A DNA stretch of 20,122 nucleotides from a virus. The stretch lies in the IMG/VR virus record IMGVR_UViG_3300046323_000008, positions 1 to 20,122 of that record; one strand, written 5' to 3'. Positions 15,931 through 20,122 of the stretch are shown here, piece by piece. A model generated the notes under the pieces. The model was not told the DNA's origin and searched no databases. It worked only from the letters and a program-made list of their open reading frames with translations. Position numbers and translations under genes: made by a program. Position 1 is the first letter of the stretch. Each line of letters starts with the position of its first letter.

Positions 15931-15939
15931 TTGTGGCTC
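15924..15939 (-). promoter_or_regulatory. Hairpin burying ribosome site and start codon of the giant fibre gene
   Basis: On the transcribed strand GAGCCA-CAAA-TGGCTC is a perfect 6-bp stem with a tetraloop. The Shine-Dalgarno GGAG falls in the 5' arm, and the ATG spans the loop and the 3' arm. A flanking G-U pair could extend it. Folding would occlude initiation, so the fibre gene may need ribosomes arriving from the 149-aa gene, whose stop lies 12 bases upstream. The 149-aa gene shares the same 16-base start region but can form only a 4-bp stem. Confidence 0.55.
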
Positions 15940-15942
15940 CTA

Positions 15943-16392
15943 TTAAGCGATGCGGATAATAGCGTTTGAAGCGTCAGCTGTTGGGAAAATGATTGTAAAG
16001 TCACCATCCGTAGATGTCTTATCTCCACCAAAAGCCAAAACTGCTACAGCTTTATCGCCTTGCGTGCTGTTGTAGATTAAAGCGCCATTAGCAGTAATAG
16101 TTGCATTAGCCCAAGTGGTGTCGTTAAAGTCTAAAAACGCTGTAGTACCTGTAGATGTTGGTGCAATAGTAGTTAATGTATTACCGCCAGCAGAGTAGTT
16201 ACCAGTTGAAGGTACTTCACCAGAAGTTGTATATACAGTTGTAGCTGCACTCAAAGATGCTGAGCTTGTGTACAAAGCGATTTTAAATGTGTCTGGAGTG
16301 GTAGCCGCACGAACTACAGAAGTTCCAAATGCGTGAACGCCATTAAGGATTTGTACCTTAAACGACGTTACCATTGCTTGAGTGATTGCCAT
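15943..16392 (-). CDS. Predicted virion structural protein, 149 aa
   Basis: The protein is Thr/Ser/Ala-rich and beta-strand-like throughout after an N-terminal helix (MAITQAMVTSFKVQILNGVH). FKIALYTSSASLSAATTVYT (36-55), GNYSAGGNTLT (63-73) and FLDFNDTTWANATITANGAL (86-105) are blocks I recognise from a widespread aquatic-phage family that is usually annotated as hypothetical or structural. The C-terminal half (AVAVLAFGGDKTSTDGDFTI) fits a compact beta sandwich. No enzyme motif is present. Its place between neck genes and the giant fibre suggests a tail or head-decoration component. Its start region TAAGGAGCCACAAATG merges the upstream stop with the Shine-Dalgarno, and 16 bases of it are identical to the fibre start region. 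Function unknown. Confidence 0.75.
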   Translation of the reverse strand: MAITQAMVTSFKVQILNGVHAFGTSVVRAATTPDTFKIALYTSSASLSAATTVYTTSGEVPSTGNYSAGGNTLTTIAPTSTGTTAFLDFNDTTWANATITANGALIYNSTQGDKAVAVLAFGGDKTSTDGDFTIIFPTADASNAIIRIA

Positions 16393-16402
16393 TTGTGGCT
16401 CC

Positions 16403-16690
16403 TTAATCTATCAAAAGTGTTTTTAATTCTGGGTGCCCAGCTTGCGCAAGGCGATTAGCTATAGTTGTTCTGTCTGACTTAATTGCTTCATGCAGGTAAA
16501 ACTCCACTACAGAACGAATGTTGTCTTTAAACGCTTCTGCTTGTTCGCGAATAATTGGATGCGAATCTTTACCAACATATAAGATTTTATCTACAGCACG
16601 GTCAGCAATTTGAGCTGGAGTAAACCCCTGCCCATTAGTAGTATGAACTTGTATACCACCTAAAAAACCTTCTAATGCGTTCGGCATCAT
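16403..16690 (-). CDS. Conserved phage protein of unknown function, 95 aa
   Basis: After GFTPAQIADRAVDKILYVG (residues 22-40), the protein is mainly alpha-helical (REQAEAFKDNIRSVVEFYLH, residues 48-67) and ends in ANRLAQAGHPELKTLLID. No membrane segment, metal site or catalytic motif is visible. I recognise the Q-I-A-D-R-A-x-D-K-I and D-N-I-R-x-V-x-x-F-Y patterns as a recurring small family located beside tail-adaptor genes in podovirus-like genomes, but know no assigned role. Two adjacent ATG codons are available. The one at 16690 overlaps the adaptor stop by four bases (ATGA), which supports translational coupling to the adaptor and joint use in neck or tail assembly. Confidence 0.75.
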   Translation of the reverse strand: MMPNALEGFLGGIQVHTTNGQGFTPAQIADRAVDKILYVGKDSHPIIREQAEAFKDNIRSVVEFYLHEAIKSDRTTIANRLAQAGHPELKTLLID

Positions 16691-17337
16691 CTGACTGGAT
16701 CCCTTACTTGTCCGTTGCGGTATGAATCACGTCTATCTTTACCATCGCCCAACTGTTTAAGCAGGGTAATAGCCTCGTTGTAGCGGGTCATATAGTTGCT
16801 TATTGTATCAGGACTTGACTTCATATAGGCAGCTGCTTCTAATAAAGAGCCGTATAAAAGCACAGATTCAAAGTTATCGCCAAGCCAACTAGTACCAGCA
16901 GTAACAATGGACTCTGGGTAGTAGAAGTAGTGCAGTTCTGCGTTGTAGCTAGCATCAGGGGTAGGCCCTAGGATGAACGTATTCTGGTCAAACTGCGCAT
17001 AGTACTTAGGTTCGCCATAAAACGCAGCATCTGTATCTGGGTATGATTCACGAATAAAGTTTACATCCTTGTTTAAAAGATATACATACTCGTTGTTAGG
17101 TTTAATTACCGCCAAGCTAAACGTAGCTAACCAGTCAGAAGGGCATGCTAAATACTTGTTACCTGAAGTTAAAGTACCTGTAACGTTTTTACGTAACGCT
17201 GGCAACTGAACAATGTTATATACACGCTCTTCAGCATTTTGTACAAATACGGGAATGTTCTCAATGAAACCCCCAGTACCTGTATCATAATTTTCAGCAT
17301 ACGCCTTAATTGCGGCGGTTAACTCAGCGTAGTTCAT
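16687..17337 (-). CDS. Tail adaptor protein (SU10-adaptor-like), 216 aa
   Basis: The fold pattern is an N-terminal helix (MNYAELTAAIKAYAENY), then IPVFVQNAEERVYNIVQLPA (residues 29-48), a beta-rich middle with KYLACPSDWLATFSLAVI (57-74), and LLNKDVNFIRESYP (82-95). After that come FILGPTPDASYNAELHYFYY and GTSWLGDNFESVLLYGSLLE. These blocks match a phage adaptor family I associate with the SU10 adaptor (PF24175-like, from memory), which docks under the portal and links it to the tail nozzle. A charged C-terminus (GDGKDRRDSYRNGQVRDPVR) may thread into the portal. The start overlaps the preceding stop by one base (TAATG) and the stop overlaps the next start by four. Adaptor identity is fairly secure, exact homology untested. 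Confidence 0.8.
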   Translation of the reverse strand: MNYAELTAAIKAYAENYDTGTGGFIENIPVFVQNAEERVYNIVQLPALRKNVTGTLTSGNKYLACPSDWLATFSLAVIKPNNEYVYLLNKDVNFIRESYPDTDAAFYGEPKYYAQFDQNTFILGPTPDASYNAELHYFYYPESIVTAGTSWLGDNFESVLLYGSLLEAAAYMKSSPDTISNYMTRYNEAITLLKQLGDGKDRRDSYRNGQVRDPVR

Positions 17338-17597
17338 TAGGCCATAGGTCCACGAGCCATAACGCCTTTAGTAGCAGCGCCAGTACCACGAATCTTAATA
17401 CCAGAAGTTTTAGTTTCTGGGTAGTTACCCTTAGATACACCTCCAACAGAAATATTGGCTTTATCTAGTCCATTGCCAGGCTTAGTAACAGCTGACTGTG
17501 CTGTAGTTACTTTTTTACCGTCCATAGTATGAGGCTCCGCATAAGTACTGGCAGGTCCTACTTCTTTCCCGCCTTGTTTCATAGAAAATTTAGCCAT
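17337..17597 (-). CDS. Small Gly/Lys-rich protein with RGTGAATKG tail, 86 aa
   Basis: The protein is basic, Gly/Thr/Lys-rich and without predicted long helices or a membrane span, so it is probably disordered unless bound. The C-terminal 24 residues contain TSGIKIRGTGAATKGVMARG, a tail I recognise from short hypothetical proteins next to phage connector genes. It lies between another tiny Gly/Lys-rich gene and the adaptor, with a two-base gap upstream and a one-base overlap downstream. AGAGG is nine bases before the ATG. A virion role such as lining the head-tail junction or binding DNA is a guess from charge and neighbours. Function unknown. Confidence 0.7.
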   Translation of the reverse strand: MAKFSMKQGGKEVGPASTYAEPHTMDGKKVTTAQSAVTKPGNGLDKANISVGGVSKGNYPETKTSGIKIRGTGAATKGVMARGPMA

Positions 17598-17599
17598 GA

Positions 17600-17785
17600 T
17601 TAACGGCCTCTTTGGTTATTGGCACGAGCCATATTGCGACCTACTGCACGCATAGCTTTTCCAGATACGCCGCCTGTTTTCTTACCACCCTTTTGGATGC
17701 CAGAAGTTGGACCTGAATCACCGTAGTTTTTACCTTCGGTTTTACCTTTTTTCTCAATGCCGTTGGCACCTGATTTGAATGACAT
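17600..17785 (-). CDS. Tiny Gly/Lys/Arg-rich protein, 61 aa
   Basis: About half of the residues are Gly, Lys, Arg or Ser. GIEKKGKTEGKNYG (9-22) resembles the GKT-x-G tags of the upstream small proteins. GDSGPTSGIQKGGKKTGGVS follows, and the end MRAVGRNMARANNQRGR is an Arg-rich helix candidate. A strong TAGGAG lies five bases before ATG and partly overlaps the previous stop codon, which supports real translation despite the small size. The charge suggests nucleic-acid or acidic-surface binding; nothing more can be said about function. Codon use and coupling are like its neighbours. Confidence 0.7.
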   Translation of the reverse strand: MSFKSGANGIEKKGKTEGKNYGDSGPTSGIQKGGKKTGGVSGKAMRAVGRNMARANNQRGR

Positions 17786-17793
17786 ATTAACTC

Positions 17794-18219
17794 CTAGTTT
17801 GTTGTTACTGTTACTGTACCTACTTGTCCAGCTGCAATCAAGTCATTTGGTGTAAGCCCGGTATCAAAACTCCTTGCCCCACCTACTGGATTCCAACCCC
17901 ATTGAAATACCCTACTACCCATTTCTGGACTACCTGCACCATCTGGACCAATTCCAGTAAGGTTTAATTGTAATCCTGAATTGCCCGACTGCAAATAGCT
18001 AACGTCTGGTCTTGGCTCCCGTACGGCTTGTGGGTCATTAACCGGATACATACCTAATTGCAACTGTGGCTGATCTGGGTCCCAACAACTAGGGCAAACT
18101 TTAACGTTATATAGCTTAGTTTTTAAGACCTGTTTCTTTAATTCTTTTAACTTATACCGCTGACCACACCTATCACATTCGGCAATCGCATGTTTACCAC
18201 TGGCAAATTTAGAAGGCAT
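17794..18219 (-). CDS. Zinc-ribbon protein of the neck region, 141 aa
   Basis: Cys15-x-x-Cys18 and Cys42-x-x-Cys45 (ECDRCG and VCPSCW) form a four-cysteine metal site in the N-terminal half, with a Lys-rich linker between them (KLKELKKQVLKTKLYNVK). DPDQPQLQLGMYPVNDPQAV (47-66) follows. The C-terminal half is Gly/Asn/Pro-rich and ends in GQVGTVTVTTN. Zinc binding is inferred from cysteine spacing. I recognise the Cys-Pro-x-Cys followed by D-P-D-x-P-Q-L as conserved in phages, but its job is undescribed to my knowledge. The position between connector and adaptor genes suggests a virion or assembly part rather than a transcription factor, although the latter cannot be excluded. GAGGTGA precedes the ATG. 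Confidence 0.75.
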   Translation of the reverse strand: MPSKFASGKHAIAECDRCGQRYKLKELKKQVLKTKLYNVKVCPSCWDPDQPQLQLGMYPVNDPQAVREPRPDVSYLQSGNSGLQLNLTGIGPDGAGSPEMGSRVFQWGWNPVGGARSFDTGLTPNDLIAAGQVGTVTVTTN

Positions 18220-18227
18220 AAGTCACC

Positions 18228-18950
18228 TCAATAAAACATTGAACGTGGCACAAACCTAATACTAGCTTTCTCACGGTCTTCATCAGCCGCAAGTTGGAAT
18301 TGTTGGTCGTAATCACCTTTTAAAATCGTAATACGCTCGGTACCTACTTCAGGCTTTTTCATAGCGATATAAAATGCTAGTCCTGCAACCATAGCTGGTA
18401 AGAAACGGAATGGAATATCTTGGGTGCTAATACCTGTACCAGCATCTTGAATACGACGTAAACGCCAGTAAACAAACTTATATTGGTCACCAGGAGCATT
18501 AGGTGTAGGCCAGACGTTAATTTGTGGGTACGCAATGCCGGTAACCGGGTTAGTTGCACCAGACTGGCGGTTAATCCAAACCTGAATTGGTCGGCCTTGT
18601 GCAAGCTTATTAGGGATAGTAGCGTAAGTAGATTCGGAAATACGGCTAATATTAATATCGGTTTGAGTAGCTTGTACACCAGCATTAGTACGAATAACTT
18701 GGTCTAGAAGGTCAATAGTATCAATAGGTAAGTCATATACGCCTTGTCCTGTAACCATAGGGATTTCACCCTGCTCGATAGTCCACAGATTAATGCCCTT
18801 ATTAGCCCACTCAATAGTAAGAAGGTTTAAAGAACGACGAGCAGTACGCAGGTCATATCCAGTACGTAGCTCTAAACCACAACGCTCAAACGCCTCTTCA
18901 ACGAGGTCATTAAGGTCTAGATTAAATGTTGACGAACCTGTAGTGGTCAT
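18228..18950 (-). CDS. Head-tail connector / tail tubular-like protein (gp4-type), 240 aa
   Basis: The N-terminal half is helical (LDLNDLVEEAFERCGLELRT, then RTARRSLNLLTIEWANKGIN) and is followed by the beta stretch TGQGVYDLPIDTIDLLDQVI (residues 68-87). A central block carries RISESTYATIPNKLAQGRP and then INVWPTPNAPGD. The C-terminus has FRFLPAMVAGLAFYIAMKKP and a charged helix with DEDREKASIRFVPR. This arrangement fits the podovirus connector ring proteins related in role to P22 gp4 or T7 gp11, which seal the portal after DNA packaging. The start shares an ATGA with the stop of the preceding small gene, so translation is coupled. Role is well supported by pattern and neighbours; which exact family cannot be settled without a profile search. 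Confidence 0.75.
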   Translation of the reverse strand: MTTTGSSTFNLDLNDLVEEAFERCGLELRTGYDLRTARRSLNLLTIEWANKGINLWTIEQGEIPMVTGQGVYDLPIDTIDLLDQVIRTNAGVQATQTDINISRISESTYATIPNKLAQGRPIQVWINRQSGATNPVTGIAYPQINVWPTPNAPGDQYKFVYWRLRRIQDAGTGISTQDIPFRFLPAMVAGLAFYIAMKKPEVGTERITILKGDYDQQFQLAADEDREKASIRFVPRSMFY

Positions 18951-19201
18951 TTTTTAGCAGCTCTCATGTTGTCTACTAGATTTGGGTATGGTCTACCTGC
19001 TGCTTTAGCCATTGCTTTTGCAGAAGCTTTTTTTGTAGACGATAGTTTCTTAGGCTTTCCTAGCTTCTTTGGACGTGACTTATCCCATACTTCTCCACCT
19101 TCAGCATACTGTGTGAAGTCAGTATCATCCCTACGGGCTTTTCTTTTCCCGCTAGGCATTTTAGAAGGGGCTATATCGCCCATACCACGAGAGGCTCTCA
19201 T
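18947..19201 (-). CDS. Small basic protein beginning MRASRGMG, 84 aa
   Basis: The N-terminus MRASRGMGDIAPSKMPSGKR is a start I recognise from several phages. QYAEGGEVWD (31-40) carries the [FY]-A-x-GG tag, and the rest is Lys/Ala-rich (SRPKKLGKPKKLSSTKKASA), ending AAGRPYPNLVDNMRAAKK. It is probably disordered or forms a basic helix; no domain is seen. I placed the start at 19201, where ATG overlaps the previous stop as ATGA, rather than at an upstream TTG (19228) that would overlap the preceding coding region by 31 bases. The gene ends with a four-base overlap into the connector gene. Function unknown. Confidence 0.75.
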   Translation of the reverse strand: MRASRGMGDIAPSKMPSGKRKARRDDTDFTQYAEGGEVWDKSRPKKLGKPKKLSSTKKASAKAMAKAAGRPYPNLVDNMRAAKK

Positions 19202-19512
19202 GCACGTGTCTTTCCACGAATTGCACAACCATCTGCACGTTTAGAAGCGGCGGATACCTTACCACCCTTTTTAAAGAAAGTAGTTGAGCTTCCAGGTTGG
19301 CCTAAAGCGTTTTGGATTTTACCTAACGAATCTGCAAGTTTTCCAGAACCTTGGCTAATACTTTCTAAGCCACTAAATGCGCTAGCGTTACTAACATTAT
19401 CTAAAGGACCCCCAGTAGGGGTAGGTGCAGGGGCAGTTGTTGGAGATTGGCTACCACTGAGCGAACTTAAGTCACCACCCATTGCAAATTTTTTAACTTT
19501 TTTAGTTGCCAT
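19198..19512 (-). CDS. Small Ser/Gly/Lys-rich protein with KRADGCAIRGKT tail, 104 aa
   Basis: The opening MATKKVKKFAMGGDLSSLSG contains a [FY]-A-x-GG tag at residues 9-13. Residues 20-45 are Ser/Thr/Pro-rich, and 46-75 form a possible amphipathic helix (LESISQGSGKLADSLGKIQN). The end is KKGGKVSAASKRADGCAIRG then KTRA-stop. This C-terminal tail closely parallels that of the 92-aa protein upstream, though it ends several residues earlier because the frame meets the ATGA junction with the next gene. No ribosome-independent feature stands out, and the flanking genes are two bases upstream and overlapping downstream. Function unknown; a role in the virion is inferred only from location. Confidence 0.75.
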   Translation of the reverse strand: MATKKVKKFAMGGDLSSLSGSQSPTTAPAPTPTGGPLDNVSNASAFSGLESISQGSGKLADSLGKIQNALGQPGSSTTFFKKGGKVSAASKRADGCAIRGKTRA

Positions 19513-19514
19513 GA

Positions 19515-19793
19515 TTAGACCATTTTACCTTTAGTTTTGCCTTTAACAGCACAACCATCGCCACGTTTGGAAGCGGAAGATACTGAACCGCCTTTGGCTT
19601 TTCTAACTGACTTAGCTTTTTCTTTATCTTCGTAGTACTTGTTTTGTGCTTCAGTACCCATAATACCTTCTTTAACCTTTTTATAGGCAGCTTTAGCGGG
19701 GTCAACAATATACTTGTTAAGGTTGGCTAAGTCTTCTTCATTCTGCTTGCGGTCAATATCCGCAACGATTTTATCTGGATCTGGCTGCGCCAT
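19515..19793 (-). CDS. Small charged helical protein with KRGDGCAVKGKTKGKMV tail, 92 aa
   Basis: Residues 1-62 are highly charged and helical (DPDKIVADIDRKQNEEDLAN, AKAAYKKVKEGIMG, NKYYEDKEKAKS). The last 19 residues, 74-92, carry the tail S-K-R-G-D-G-C-A-V-K-G-K-T-K-G-K-M-V. That tail is close to the end of the 104-aa protein downstream, and its GKTKGKMV occurs again in the protein upstream. It could be a bipartite protein: a helical body plus a basic tag. The ATG lies two bases after the upstream stop, with AAAGGAAA about seven bases before it. The tail has a single Cys, so metal binding would need partners. No function is recognised. Confidence 0.75.
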   Translation of the reverse strand: MAQPDPDKIVADIDRKQNEEDLANLNKYIVDPAKAAYKKVKEGIMGTEAQNKYYEDKEKAKSVRKAKGGSVSSASKRGDGCAVKGKTKGKMV

Positions 19794-19795
19794 GA

Positions 19796-20122
19796 TTATT
19801 TCTTTCCTTTAGACATGCCACCACCACACATAGTGACCATCTTACCCTTGGTTTTGCCCTTGGCCTCGATACCGCCGCCACGAGCCATGCCGTGCATACG
19901 CTTCTCGTGCCCTTTAACTTCTTTTTTGGCTACGGTTTTGCACTCAGTCATGCCACCTTTTTTCATACCTTTGGCTTCGGCTTTTTCGTGTTTGAGCATA
20001 GAAGCAGGAGCGCCTTTTTTCTTCATAAACGCAACTTCTTTTTGCATCATTGCTTTAGATTCTTTCATTTCGCCACCTTCTCTAAATTTTCTGCCTTTGT
20101 CGGCCTTTAAAAAGTCCTCACC
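19796..20122 (-). CDS. Lys/Met-rich small protein, probably partial at the window edge
   Basis: An ATG at 20068 gives 90 residues, but the frame stays open through 18 more codons to the window end (...KGRKFREGGE before that Met). The upstream segment carries the [FY]-x-x-GG tag seen in neighbouring genes, so the true start is likely outside the window. GAAGG also lies about eight bases before the internal ATG, so it remains possible. The body is helical and basic (ESKAMMQKEVAFMKKKGAPA, MLKHEKAEAKGMKKGGM), and the tail has GIEAKGKTKGKMVTMCGGGM then SKGKK. Met and Lys are unusually abundant. Function unknown. Confidence 0.65.
   Translation of the reverse strand, partial: GEDFLKADKGRKFREGGEMKESKAMMQKEVAFMKKKGAPASMLKHEKAEAKGMKKGGMTECKTVAKKEVKGHEKRMHGMARGGGIEAKGKTKGKMVTMCGGGMSKGKK

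Noticed and set aside
19202-19228. Nine-residue N-terminal extension (TTG start) of the 84-aa protein
   Set aside because: It would overlap the preceding gene by 31 bases. The ATGA junction at 19201 and the recognised MRASRGMG start fit better.
1-20122. tRNA genes, CRISPR arrays, insertion sequences, integrase or attachment sites
   Set aside because: No cloverleaf, regularly spaced direct repeat array, transposase or integrase pattern was noticed. The coding density leaves almost no room for them.

Overview
The window is a late structural and lysis segment of a tailed double-stranded DNA phage, or of a closely related prophage. Every supportable gene lies on the minus strand, so transcription runs from position 20122 towards 1. 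Genes are packed head to tail with gaps of 0 to about 50 bases. Many stop/start junctions overlap (ATGA or TAATG), as in one long polycistronic late operon. No tape-measure, tail-tube or sheath gene is visible. Tail-adaptor, tail-hub-like and ejection-type genes are, which points to a short-tailed (podovirus-like) virion. The GH108 endolysin and the holin type suggest a Gram-negative, probably proteobacterial host. Host and environment cannot be fixed from sequence alone. Many gene families here resemble those of phages from marine and freshwater metagenomes (recognition from memory, not a search).

Layout in order of transcription. (1) 20122-18947: four short, basic, Gly-rich proteins, the first running off the window edge; three of them share a C-terminal Cys/Lys/Gly motif. 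(2) 18950-16403: the neck. It holds a 240-aa head-tail connector-like protein, a 141-aa zinc-ribbon protein, two more tiny Gly/Lys-rich proteins, a 216-aa tail adaptor and a 95-aa conserved protein. (3) 16392-8129: a 149-aa predicted virion protein, a 1527-aa tail fibre, a 95-aa fibre-associated protein, a 255-aa repeat protein (eight 22-residue repeats, then five 11-residue Trp repeats) and a second, 713-aa tail fibre. (4) 8078-6742: a lysis cassette with a 77-aa helical protein, a 60-aa Lys-rich protein, a holin and a GH108 endolysin. (5) 6735-1: a 610-aa gp10-like tail hub protein, a 218-aa needle or receptor-binding-like protein, three predicted internal/ejection proteins (500, 414 and 457 aa), and the first 20 codons of a further, probably large, ejection protein.

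Inferred division of labour: the connector and adaptor proteins close the filled head, and the hub protein and fibres complete the short tail. The Ala/Gly/Gln-rich proteins would ride inside the virion and be ejected with DNA. The embedded lysis cassette is read from the same late transcript. The least explained content is a set of short sequence tags shared between unrelated small proteins and ejection proteins ([FY]-x-x-GG, and G[CI]-x-x-[KR]-GKT), the double-periodicity repeat protein, and a hairpin that buries the ribosome-binding site of the giant fibre gene.
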